From: Micromonospora musae | Lineage (GTDB): Bacteria > Actinomycetota > Actinomycetes > Mycobacteriales > Micromonosporaceae | Direction: 5' to 3' | NCBI RefSeq assembly: GCF_003626635.1 | Contig: NZ_RAZT01000002.1 | Span: 310,001 to 374,000 of the forward strand | DNA length: 64,000 bases | Shown: positions 21,132 to 28,896 of the stretch, in pieces | Numbering within the stretch: the first letter of the stretch is position 1 | How the letters are laid out: every line of letters starts with the position of its first letter | Made by a program: the position numbers and the translations under genes | The notes under the pieces: generated by a model | Told to the model about the DNA's origin: nothing | The model's input: the letters and a program-made list of their open reading frames with translations, nothing else | The model's database searches: none

Positions 21132-22228
21132 GCGCCCACCGCCGTCCGGACGGCCTCGACGACCTGGTCGACCTCACCGTCGGTCAGGTGGTGGTGCACC
21201 GGCAGGGAGACGCACTGCCGGACGACGCGCTCGGTCACCGGGGCCGGGTCGGCGATGACGCGGGGGTGGTCGCGGTAGCAGTCGTAGTCGTAGACCGTCT
21301 TCGGGTAGTAGGTGCCACAGCCGACACCCTGCTCGGTCAGCCGGGCGATCACCTCGTCCCGGCTGACCGGGGCCTCGTCGGTGATCAGCACGGTGTACTG
21401 GTGCCAGACGTGCGACCGGCCGGGCAGCTCGGTCGGCAGGCGCAGCCCGGGGACGTCGGCCAGGCCGGCGGAGAGCCGGGCGGCGTTGTCCTTGCGGCGC
21501 TTGACGCTGTCGCCGTACGTGGCGATCTGCGGGATACCGAGCGCGGCCTGCAGGTCGGTGAGGCGGTAGTTGTGGCCGGCCACCTCGTACTGGTAGCGCT
21601 GGCGCATGCCCTGGTTGCGCAGCACCCGCAGCCGGTCGGCGAGCGCCTCGTCGTTCGTCGTGATCATGCCGCCCTCACCGGTGGTGAGGTTCTTCGTCGC
21701 GTAGAGCGAGAAGGTGCCGAGCCCGAAGCTGCCCGCACCACGTCCGGAGATCGTCGCGCCCAGCGACTGGGCGGTGTCCTCGACCAGGCCCAGGCCGTGC
21801 CGCTCGGCGAGCGGGGCGATCGCGTCCATGTCGGCGGGCTGCCCGTAGAGGTGGACCGGCATGAGGACCTTGGTACGCGGGCCGATCGCAGCGGCGAGCG
21901 CCTCCGGGTCGACGCAGAAGTCGTCCTCGCGGATGTCGGCGAAGCGTGCGGTGGCACCGGCTTCCAGGATGGCGTTGAGCGTGGCGACGAAGGTGAAGGG
22001 GCTGGTCACGACCTCGTCGCCGGGCTGGAGGTCGAGCACCTCCAGCGCCGCGACCAACGCGGTGGTGCCGTTGTTGACCGCCACCGCGTGCTCTACCCCG
22101 ACCACGTCGGCGAACTCGCTCTCCAGTCGAGCCACCATCGGCCCCTGAGCGATTCTGCCTGATCGGATCACTTCGACCGCCAGCTGTTCAGCCGCCTCGT
22201 CCAGCTTGACGACGGAAATGGGGATCAC
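21128..22228 (-). CDS. DegT/DnrJ/EryC1 sugar aminotransferase, WlbC/GnnB-like
   Basis: 366 residues, PLP enzyme of the sugar aminotransferase class. Visible signatures: VNNGTTALVAALEVLDLQPGDEV at residue 55, VEDTAQSLGA with the PLP-binding Asp, and FSLYATKNLTTGEGGM with the Schiff-base Lys near residue 183. It ends with a HHHLTDGEVDQVVEA pattern. Expected to transaminate the 3-keto sugar made by the coupled oxidoreductase, giving a 3-amino sugar that the acetyltransferase at 15351 can acetylate. GTG start with GAGGAG upstream; first gene of a two-gene operon. Confidence 0.88.
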   Translation of the reverse strand: MIPISVVKLDEAAEQLAVEVIRSGRIAQGPMVARLESEFADVVGVEHAVAVNNGTTALVAALEVLDLQPGDEVVTSPFTFVATLNAILEAGATARFADIREDDFCVDPEALAAAIGPRTKVLMPVHLYGQPADMDAIAPLAERHGLGLVEDTAQSLGATISGRGAGSFGLGTFSLYATKNLTTGEGGMITTNDEALADRLRVLRNQGMRQRYQYEVAGHNYRLTDLQAALGIPQIATYGDSVKRRKDNAARLSAGLADVPGLRLPTELPGRSHVWHQYTVLITDEAPVSRDEVIARLTEQGVGCGTYYPKTVYDYDCYRDHPRVIADPAPVTERVVRQCVSLPVHHHLTDGEVDQVVEAVRTAVGA

Positions 22229-22423
22229 AGCGTCTCTCCTCGGGGGGTCGGTGGCAGCGAGCAGACGTTAACGGCGGCACACGCTCACAAATTACGTTGC
22301 CCGCCGTTGGATACGGAGGTCACGTCGGGGTGCGTGGCGGCACCAAGCCTGGGCTAGTGTAGTGCCTTGCTTTGTCAACCCCTCCCCCGATCGGGTGGAC
22401 AACGACGCGGAGGCAGATAACCA
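22229..22423. promoter_or_regulatory. Divergent promoter region with GTTAAC motif
   Basis: 195 bp between the divergent aminotransferase and flippase-like genes. It contains GTTAAC at 22267-22272, a hexamer also found upstream of the genes at 36600 and 50068. The spacer is more AT-rich than the coding DNA (ACAAATTACGTTG at 22288-22300). No clear consensus promoter could be fixed. Confidence 0.35.
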
Positions 22424-23479
22424 GTGGTAGATACCGCTACGCGGCCCGACACCGAAGCCACCCCGGCCGCCGCTCCCCGCAGCTCCCGAAAGTGGCTGTC
22501 TCTCGCCGTACGCGTCGTGGTCATTGCCGCCATCGTGGCCGGGATGGCCTGGAGTGTCGTCGACCAGTGGCCCCAGGTCCGCTCGACCTGGCTGGGCCTG
22601 GCCTGGCCGTCAGTCGTCCTGTCGGTCCTCGCGGCGCTGCTGGGCATGGTGGCCAACACGATGGCCTGGCGGGCCGCCGTGGCCGACCTCGAGCACCGCG
22701 TCTCGATCGCCGCCGCACTGCGCATCTGCCTGGTCGGCCAGCTGGGCAAGTACATCCCCGGCAGTGTCTGGGCCTACGTGCTCCAGATCGAGCTCAGCAA
22801 GCGGGTGGGTCTGCCCCGGGCCCGGGCTTTCCTGGCCACCCTCGTGACCGTCGGGCTCAGCGTCACCGCCGCGCTCGGCCTGGGACTGCTCAGTCTGCCC
22901 TCGTTGCGGGAGGCAGCGGCGGGCGCCGACTCCAACTACGCCGAGCCGGTCCGGGTGGCGCTCTGGATCGTGGCGGTCCTCTTCCCGATCGCCCTGATCT
23001 GCGCGATTCCCCGGGTGCTCACCATGCTCGTGCAGCTCGCGCTCAAGCTGCTGCGCCGGCCGCCGCTGGAACACCGGCTCACCTGGCCGGGTGTGCTCCG
23101 GGTCGTCGGCTGGAGCGCGCTCGGCTACACCTTGTTCGGGGTGCACCTGTGGCTGTTGGCGAACGCGCAGGCCGCGCCCGGTGTCGGTGGGCTGCTGCGC
23201 AGCATCGGGTCCTTCGCGATCGCGATGACCGTCGGCATGTTCGCCTTCCTCTCCCCGTCCGGGCTCGGCGTGCGGGAAGCCGTGCTGGTGGCCGCGCTGG
23301 CGCCGTTCCTGCTGGGCAGTGGCGGGGTCGGAGCCGCGATGGGCATCGCCCTGGCGTCCCGGCTGATCTTCACCATCGCCGACGTGCTCGCCGCGGGCAT
23401 CGCGGCCCTGTCCGGCATGCGGCAGCTGCGCGGCGGACCCGAAACGGTGCCGATCGGCGCGCCGACCGCCGCCTCCTGA
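22424..23479 (+). CDS. YbhN/UPF0104-type integral membrane protein
   Basis: 351 residues with about eight membrane helices. LVGQLGKYIPGSVWAYVLQIE near residue 105, then FLSPSGLGVREAVLVAAL near 270, are the conserved signatures of the lysylphosphatidylglycerol synthetase transmembrane (UPF0104/AglD) family. Members next to glycan genes are thought to help move or use lipid-linked intermediates; the activity here is unproven. Start GTG 22424. Monocistronic, closed by a strong palindromic terminator. Confidence 0.8.
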   Translation: MVDTATRPDTEATPAAAPRSSRKWLSLAVRVVVIAAIVAGMAWSVVDQWPQVRSTWLGLAWPSVVLSVLAALLGMVANTMAWRAAVADLEHRVSIAAALRICLVGQLGKYIPGSVWAYVLQIELSKRVGLPRARAFLATLVTVGLSVTAALGLGLLSLPSLREAAAGADSNYAEPVRVALWIVAVLFPIALICAIPRVLTMLVQLALKLLRRPPLEHRLTWPGVLRVVGWSALGYTLFGVHLWLLANAQAAPGVGGLLRSIGSFAIAMTVGMFAFLSPSGLGVREAVLVAALAPFLLGSGGVGAAMGIALASRLIFTIADVLAAGIAALSGMRQLRGGPETVPIGAPTAAS

Positions 23480-23487
23480 CGTAGCGA

Positions 23488-23533
23488 ACGACAGGGGCCC
23501 GGTACGCCACGTGGCGTACCGGGCCCCTGTCGT
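23488..23533. terminator. Perfect 46-bp palindrome, bidirectional terminator
   Basis: Centred between 23510 and 23511, arms ACGACAGGGGCCCGGTACG onwards, between the convergent flippase-like and LuxC-like genes. Confidence 0.8.
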
Positions 23534-23542
23534 ACGGGCGGG

Positions 23543-24778
23543 TCAGCGGGCGATGATGCTGGTGATGCGGGTGAACTCCCGCATCAGGTCGTATCCGTCC
23601 CAGGTGGCGGCGAAGCTGAGCGCATCACCGATCGGGACGATCCGGTCCACACCGCGACCGGCCACAGTCCGGGCGAAATCGACTAGTTCTTCGGCCTTGA
23701 ACCCGAAGTGGGTGACGGTCTGGTCGCGGCGAACCACGAGCGGGGCGAGCTCGGCCAGCGTGTCGACCCGCGCCTGCGGGAAGGTGCCGACGCCGAGCCA
23801 GCGTCGCGGGATGTCCGCCGGATCGGCGAGCTCCACCGTCGCCAACTCGTTGCCGTCGAAGCGGATGGCAGTCGCGGTGCCGTCGACGGCCAGTCCGTAC
23901 GTGGCGACCCGCTTCTCCACCGCCATCGCCGCGTCGACCTCCGGCCGCTTGCCGTCCAGCACCGCGCGCAAGCGGGCCAACAGGTCGGTCCGGGCCGCCT
24001 CGGTGTCCGCCGCGTCGCCGACCCAGTACAGGGTGCGCGGTGAGGAGCACGCCGCCTGGTCGAACCAGTACGAGTCGTTGTAGAGCCCGAGAGCCGCCGC
24101 GTCCCGCTCCCGCTCGTCGGCGCCCAACCAACCGGCGCTGCTGAGAACGGTGAACGACGAACGGTCCGGGAAGGTCACGTCGCGGGCGTGCGGAGCGAGC
24201 GGGTGCCGTCGGATCTCGTTCACCGAGCGGTCCCCGCCCCAGATGACCCGGAGGTCGGCCGCGGCGGAGAGCGCTCCTGTGACGACGTCGTCACGCCCGT
24301 ACGTCACCATCCGCTGAGTCTGCCGAACCGCTTCGTCCGCCTCGGCCAGGGTGTCGTTCAGGGCGTCGAGAACGGCGTCCGCCGCACCTGCCGAGCGGGA
24401 CGAGATTCGAACCACGTTGGCGTTGCCGGCCAGAGCGGAGAGCGCCCACGAGTAGACGAAGATGGTGTCCACGTTCGCGGGCGGCACGTGGAAGACCGTG
24501 CCTCGGGGAAAGCGCAGCTGTCCCGGCTCGTCGGCCACTCGGGCCAACAGCTTGTTGATCTCCGCGCGACGCAGGAAGAAGCCGAGTGAGCCCAGTTCGG
24601 GGTAGCGCCGGGCGACGGCCGGACGGAGCAGCCGCCGCGCGAACGCGACGAGGAACTCCACCACCCGATCGTCACCGACGGTGAGCGGCCCGCCCGCCGG
24701 GGTGTTCCGCAGAGCCGCCAGCAGGTCGTCGACGTCGATCGCACCGCCGGCGGGGAACCTCTCGATGACCTTGCTCAT
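23543..24778 (-). CDS. LuxC-family acyl-CoA/acyl-protein reductase
   Basis: 411 residues. The aldehyde-dehydrogenase-like fold of LuxC is seen in PRGTVFHVPPANVDTIFVYS near residue 92, VVRISSRSAGAADAVLDAL (nucleotide-binding region), VIWGGDRSVNEIR, and the active-site Cys in FDQAACSSPRTLYWVG near residue 245. LuxC reduces a fatty acyl thioester, handed over by LuxE, to an aldehyde with NADPH. No luxAB genes lie nearby, so the aldehyde is not for bioluminescence. Last gene of the operon; its ATG overlaps the LuxE-like stop as ATGA. Confidence 0.88.
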   Translation of the reverse strand: MSKVIERFPAGGAIDVDDLLAALRNTPAGGPLTVGDDRVVEFLVAFARRLLRPAVARRYPELGSLGFFLRRAEINKLLARVADEPGQLRFPRGTVFHVPPANVDTIFVYSWALSALAGNANVVRISSRSAGAADAVLDALNDTLAEADEAVRQTQRMVTYGRDDVVTGALSAAADLRVIWGGDRSVNEIRRHPLAPHARDVTFPDRSSFTVLSSAGWLGADERERDAAALGLYNDSYWFDQAACSSPRTLYWVGDAADTEAARTDLLARLRAVLDGKRPEVDAAMAVEKRVATYGLAVDGTATAIRFDGNELATVELADPADIPRRWLGVGTFPQARVDTLAELAPLVVRRDQTVTHFGFKAEELVDFARTVAGRGVDRIVPIGDALSFAATWDGYDLMREFTRITSIIAR

Positions 24779-25821
24779 GCCGCCTCCGCAAAGGTGTCGC
24801 TGCAGCCACGGGCCTCCGCCCGCGGCAGGCGTCCCAGGATCGAGAAGCGCTTACCCGGCCAGACGCCGTCGTCGACGCCGTGCACCACGCCCTGGTCCTC
24901 GGTGAGCAGCAGGTGCCCGGGGTACGACCGCGGCAGGGTGCTGACCACCTGGACGACGCCCGGCGTGCCGACCGGCACCTCCTCCCAGGTGCGGGGGTCG
25001 CGGATGATGATGTCGGAGAAGTCCGGGCAGTACAGCCCTCCGCCGTCCGTCCCCTCCAGGAACGTCAGTCCGATCTGCTCGACCATGCCGTAGAAATTGT
25101 GGATCCGCCGCAGCCCGGTCTCCTCGGCAAAACGGCGCCGGAACTCGTCGTTGTCGACAGCCCGGTCCGTCAGCTTCTTCCACCCACCACTGTGGATCAG
25201 AATGCCGTTGCTCAGGTCGAGCTTGTTCTCCCGTGCCAGCTCGTAGAGGTAGAGCCAGGTCATGAAGGTGAAGCCGAAGATGAGGAACGGCTGGTCACCG
25301 TGCTTGTCGAGGAAGGCGCGCACCGCCTCCAGGTCGGGCCGGTCGTTCTCGTCGAGCACGAACGTGTGATCGCGGCCGAAGTTCATCAGGCCGAGCACTC
25401 CGGCGCCGCGGGCCGAGAACGACCGACGGTCCTTGAACAGTGCCCGGGTGTCAACCAGCAGCATCGGCAGCCGGCGCGGCCCGATCACCGGGCTGAGCGT
25501 CGCGGACAGCATCTTCTGCTGCAGCCCGGCCGCCTCCTTGTCGAGGTAGATGCGGCTCACGTCGCCGGTCGTACCGGACGAGGTGAGCACCTTGAACACC
25601 TCGTCGTCGGTGATGCTCTTGAGCACGTGGTGCTTGAACAGCCGTACCGGCAGCCAGGGCAGATCCGCGATCCGCTCGTAACGCCGTCCGGGATGATGGC
25701 CGAGCGAGGCGAGCAGCCGCGCGTACTCCGGACTGTTGGCCCGGTGATGCTCGGTGAGCTCGACCAGCTCCGGCAGCAGCCGCGCTTCACGAGTGGCCTG
25801 GTCGAGGGTGAACAGGGTCAT
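24775..25821 (-). CDS. LuxE-family acyl-protein synthetase
   Basis: 348 residues of the LuxE/adenylate-forming fold: LTSSGTTGDVSRIYLD near residue 90 is the phosphate-binding loop, followed by FLIFGFTFMTWLY and HSGGWKK and NFYGMVEQIGL (the adenylation-core YGxxE-like motif). The extreme C-terminus is RGCSDTFAEAA, with Cys340, matching the flexible C-terminal Cys of LuxE that carries the acyl group to LuxC. The acyl donor could be acyl-AMP or acyl-ACP. Coupled by ATGA overlaps with both neighbours, so LuxE and LuxC are probably made in equal amounts. Confidence 0.88.
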   Translation of the reverse strand: MTLFTLDQATREARLLPELVELTEHHRANSPEYARLLASLGHHPGRRYERIADLPWLPVRLFKHHVLKSITDDEVFKVLTSSGTTGDVSRIYLDKEAAGLQQKMLSATLSPVIGPRRLPMLLVDTRALFKDRRSFSARGAGVLGLMNFGRDHTFVLDENDRPDLEAVRAFLDKHGDQPFLIFGFTFMTWLYLYELARENKLDLSNGILIHSGGWKKLTDRAVDNDEFRRRFAEETGLRRIHNFYGMVEQIGLTFLEGTDGGGLYCPDFSDIIIRDPRTWEEVPVGTPGVVQVVSTLPRSYPGHLLLTEDQGVVHGVDDGVWPGKRFSILGRLPRAEARGCSDTFAEAA

Positions 25822-27239
25822 ACCTGCGCCTCCAGGGAGCGGTAATCAATCTTGCCGTTGGGCAGTTGCGGCAACCGCTCGATGGTCCGGACGTCGAATC
25901 CGGACCGGTGCAGCTTGAGCCGCTCGGCGAGCCGTCCGGCGAGGTCGCGGGCGGCATTTTCGTCGATGCCCTCGACGAAGACGACGACCTTGTCCGGACC
26001 GGACACCGCGACCACCGGCCCCTGGTCACGCAGCATCTCCTCGATGTCGTGCAGGTTGACCCGGATACCGAAGATCTTGCCGAACCGCTTGATCCGACCA
26101 CGCAGCCAGACGAACCCGTCCTCGTCGAGGTGGCCGAGGTCACCGGTGCGCAGCACCCCGCCCTGGTCGTCACCCCGAGTCAGGTCGGCGGAGTTCTCGG
26201 CGTACCCCATCATCACGTTCGGACCGCGGTACACCAGCTCCCCGATCACGCCCGGGGCTGCCGTCTCGGCGCCCTCGGCGTTCACCACGCTGAAGGACCC
26301 ACCGGCCAGCGCGGGCCCGACCGAGCCCACCCGGGCCGGCAGCGCGTCCGCGGGCAGCGTGCTCATTCGCGGGCCGGCCTCCGTGCAGCCCCACATGACG
26401 TGGAACCGGCCACCGGCCGCACTGATCTTCTCGTGGAAGGCGAGGATCATCTCGTCGCGCAGCTTGCCGCCGGCCTGCGTGAGGGTACGGATCGACGGAT
26501 ACTTCGCGGGTGACCAGCGGATGCGGTGCAGCATCTCGTAGTTGTAGGGGACGCCGGCCAGCGACGTCGCGCCGTACGTCTGCACCGCCTGCCAGAACTC
26601 CCGGGCCAGCACACCGCCGTCGACCACCAGCACGGTGGCGCCGGCCGCGAGATGGCTGTTGAGCACGGACATGCCGAAGCTGTAATACAGCGGCAGGCTG
26701 GTCGGCGCGATCTCGTCCGGGCCGATCGCCAACGCCTCGGCGATGGCCGCGGCGTTCGACGACACCGCGGAGCTGGAGAGCCGGACGAACTTCGGATCAC
26801 CGGTCGAACCTGAGGTCGCCAGCAGCACGGCCAGCTCCGGGTGCGGCTCGTCGGCCGGCGGGACCTCCCGGCGCCACACCGGCCCGAGGACTTCGTCGTC
26901 CACCTGCTGGTAGGACTTCGGTCGCTCGCCCGAGTCCGCGCCCGCGCCGCCTTCTGCCAGGCCGACGACCACCGCCGGTTCGAACCGACCGATGAAATCG
27001 GCGAGCACGGCGGGGTCGAGCGCCGGGTCCAGCAGGGCGACCGCCCGTCCAGCGCGCAGCGCACCGGCGTACCGCAGCACAGTCGGCACCGACGTGCCGG
27101 CGCGGGCGAAGACGACGCCCGGCGGCAGGGCCGCGTACGCCTCGGCCGTGCGGTCGACCGCGGCGCTGAGCTCCGCTCCGGCGAGGATCTCACCGGTGGC
27201 GGCGTCGATGAGCCGCGCCGATGGTGCGATGAGATTCAT
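25818..27239 (-). CDS. AMP-dependent acyl-ACP/acyl-CoA ligase
   Basis: 473 residues, the short form of the ANL superfamily. P-loop LLATSGSTGDPKFVRLSSS near residue 140, A5-type MWGCTEAGPRMS near 285, A7 YRGPNVMMGYAENSADL, LRTGDLGHLDEDGFVWLRGRIKRFGKIFG near 390 (A8 hinge), and the A10 Lys in LPNGKIDYRSL at the C-terminus. It would adenylate a carboxylic acid and load it on a thiol, most likely the acyl carrier protein encoded two genes upstream. Both ends overlap neighbours by ATGA. Acid specificity cannot be read from sequence. Confidence 0.88.
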   Translation of the reverse strand: MNLIAPSARLIDAATGEILAGAELSAAVDRTAEAYAALPPGVVFARAGTSVPTVLRYAGALRAGRAVALLDPALDPAVLADFIGRFEPAVVVGLAEGGAGADSGERPKSYQQVDDEVLGPVWRREVPPADEPHPELAVLLATSGSTGDPKFVRLSSSAVSSNAAAIAEALAIGPDEIAPTSLPLYYSFGMSVLNSHLAAGATVLVVDGGVLAREFWQAVQTYGATSLAGVPYNYEMLHRIRWSPAKYPSIRTLTQAGGKLRDEMILAFHEKISAAGGRFHVMWGCTEAGPRMSTLPADALPARVGSVGPALAGGSFSVVNAEGAETAAPGVIGELVYRGPNVMMGYAENSADLTRGDDQGGVLRTGDLGHLDEDGFVWLRGRIKRFGKIFGIRVNLHDIEEMLRDQGPVVAVSGPDKVVVFVEGIDENAARDLAGRLAERLKLHRSGFDVRTIERLPQLPNGKIDYRSLEAQV

Positions 27240-27991
27240 GCGACAAGTCCCCCGTCGACGCCGAGCACCTGCCCGGTGACGTACCGTGCGCCATCCCCGG
27301 CGAGGAACCGGATCACGTCGGCGACCTCGTCGGCGTCACCGAGGCGGCCGAGCGCGGCGGCGCCCGCCTGGTTGTCGAGCACCTCCGCCGGGAGGCCGGC
27401 GGTGAGGTCGGTACGGATGACCCCGGGGGCCACCGCGTTCACCCGGACACCCCGACCGCCCAGTTCCCGCGCTGCGGAGCGGGCCAGCGCCGCGACCGCC
27501 GCCTTCGAGGCCGCGTACACGGACTGGCCGGCCGCGCCGTAGATGCCGACGACCGACGCCAGCAGCACGATCGAGCCGCCCCGACGCTCGCTGCCGTCGG
27601 ACGCCTTCCGGCGACGCGCCATCGCCCGACCGGCCGCCTGCACCGCGGCGACGGCACCCGAGACGTTGACGTCCAGGGTGCGGCGAACGTCCTCGCCGCG
27701 CAGCATGCCGAGCAGGCCGTTCTCCATGATCCCGGCGTTGGCGACCAGAATGTCGAGCCCACCGTGCTCGGTGGTGACCCGCTTGACCGCCGCGCCGACC
27801 GCGTCGAAGTCCGCGACGTCGAGACCCAGGCCGTACCCGCCGAACTCCTTGGCCACGGTCGCGGCATTGGCCGCGTCCCGACCGGTGATGACCACGGTCG
27901 CGCCGGCGTCGGTGAGTGCCCGGGCGGTCGCCAGACCGATGCCCCGGGTCCCGCCCGTGACCAGCGCGACGCGGCCGGTCAGCTCACTCAT
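27236..27991 (-). CDS. FabG-like short-chain dehydrogenase
   Basis: 251 residues from ATG 27991. NADP-binding TGGTRGIGLATA near residue 12, NAG motif LVANAGIMENG, catalytic Ser in VLLASVVGIYGAAGQ and YAASK (Tyr and Lys), ending VTGQVLGVDGGLV as in 3-oxoacyl-ACP reductases. In this context it probably reduces a beta-keto acyl-ACP or forms a hydroxyacyl group for transfer to the sugar. It overlaps the acyl carrier protein gene by 8 bp (ATGAGTGA) and the ligase gene by 4 bp. Confidence 0.88.
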   Translation of the reverse strand: MSELTGRVALVTGGTRGIGLATARALTDAGATVVITGRDAANAATVAKEFGGYGLGLDVADFDAVGAAVKRVTTEHGGLDILVANAGIMENGLLGMLRGEDVRRTLDVNVSGAVAAVQAAGRAMARRRKASDGSERRGGSIVLLASVVGIYGAAGQSVYAASKAAVAALARSAARELGGRGVRVNAVAPGVIRTDLTAGLPAEVLDNQAGAAALGRLGDADEVADVIRFLAGDGARYVTGQVLGVDGGLVA

Positions 27992-28223
27992 CGACGGAGA
28001 GGCCCCGAAGCATGTCGAGCGCAACCTTGAAGCTGCTCATGTCGATGACCTGGTCGGTCTCCAGCTGGACGTCGAACTCGTCCTCGATCGCGGCGACCAG
28101 GGTCATGTGTCCCAGGGAGTCCCACTGCTCGATCCCGCGGTAGTTGAGGTTCTCCACATCCGTGCCCTCGGGCAGCTCCAGCGCGTCCACGAAGACGGCA
28201 CGCAGGCGGTCGTTCAGGGTCAT
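27984..28223 (-). CDS. Acyl carrier protein (first copy)
   Basis: 79 residues. The phosphopantetheine site is QWDSLGHMTLV, with Ser38 in the DSL motif. The four-helix ACP pattern is clear (IEQWDSLGHM, IEDEFDVQLETDQVIDM). ATG 28223 is preceded by GGAGAT. It is strongly similar to the second ACP at 49581-49823: both share YRGIEQWDSL and LVAAIEDEFDV. An ACP in the middle of a ligase-reductase operon argues that the acyl group is processed while tethered. Confidence 0.92.
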   Translation of the reverse strand: MTLNDRLRAVFVDALELPEGTDVENLNYRGIEQWDSLGHMTLVAAIEDEFDVQLETDQVIDMSSFKVALDMLRGLSVDE

Positions 28224-28267
28224 GGTCGAGTATCTCCGTCGTTCTCGGTGGCTCGTGGTGACGGGCG

Positions 28268-28894
28268 TCACTGATCGTCGCGGCTGGCGGCGGGTGCGCC
28301 CCACACCTGAGTCTCTCCCCGCGCCTCAGCGCGGGCTCTGCGGGCTGCGTTCTCGGCTCGTACCCGGTCCGCTTCGCCGCGGAGGTATTCCTGGTCGTAG
28401 CGCTGGAAGACGCGGGCCGGATTGCCCGAGACCAAACTGTAGGCGGGAACGTCCTTGGTCACCACCGACAGGGGGCTGATCGTGGCGCAGTCACCGATCG
28501 TGACTCCCATCATGATCACGCTGTTGCCACCGATGAAGCAACCCTTGCCGATCTTGACCGGCTTGCGCTCGATCAGATCGCTGCCCGAATGGTTCTCCAG
28601 CATCATGTTCGCCAGCCAGCTGGAGTGGGTGAAGACCAGGCAGTTCAACCCGATGCTGGTGTGGTCACCGATCTCCAGCCCACCGCTGGCGTCCAGAACC
28701 GTGTTCTCACCGACCCAGCAGTGCTCGCCCATGACGAGGTTCTCCGGGCTGACGATCTTCGTACGTTCACGGATCCGAGTGGTCTCCGGAAGACCCAGGT
28801 AGCGCGCCCGCTCGACGTCGTTGAGCAGGTTACCGACGAGATCGTTCAGGATGGCGGGGCGCAGCCGGTTGCTGCGCTCGTCGTCGAGGAACAT
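28268..28894 (-). CDS. Hexapeptide-repeat acyltransferase
   Basis: 208 residues. Left-handed beta-helix hexads run from about residue 50 (GEHCWVGENTVLDASGG, IGDHTSIGLN) to 160 (IGGNSVIMMGVTIGDCATISPLSVVTKDV), ending SGNPARVFQRYDQEYL, the CysE/LacA/WbbJ type. Such enzymes acylate sugar hydroxyls or amines. Here it lies directly before the ACP gene (44-bp gap), so it may use an acyl-ACP donor rather than acetyl-CoA. Its DNA is clearly lower in GC than the window average (about 60% over sampled lines), a sign of separate ancestry. Confidence 0.85.
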   Translation of the reverse strand: MFLDDERSNRLRPAILNDLVGNLLNDVERARYLGLPETTRIRERTKIVSPENLVMGEHCWVGENTVLDASGGLEIGDHTSIGLNCLVFTHSSWLANMMLENHSGSDLIERKPVKIGKGCFIGGNSVIMMGVTIGDCATISPLSVVTKDVPAYSLVSGNPARVFQRYDQEYLRGEADRVRAENAARRARAEARGETQVWGAPAASRDDQ

Positions 28895-28896
28895 GT

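Noticed and set aside
23543-25821. Bioluminescence (lux) operon
   Set aside because: luxC- and luxE-like genes are present, but no luxA, luxB or luxD lies nearby and the neighbours are glycan genes.
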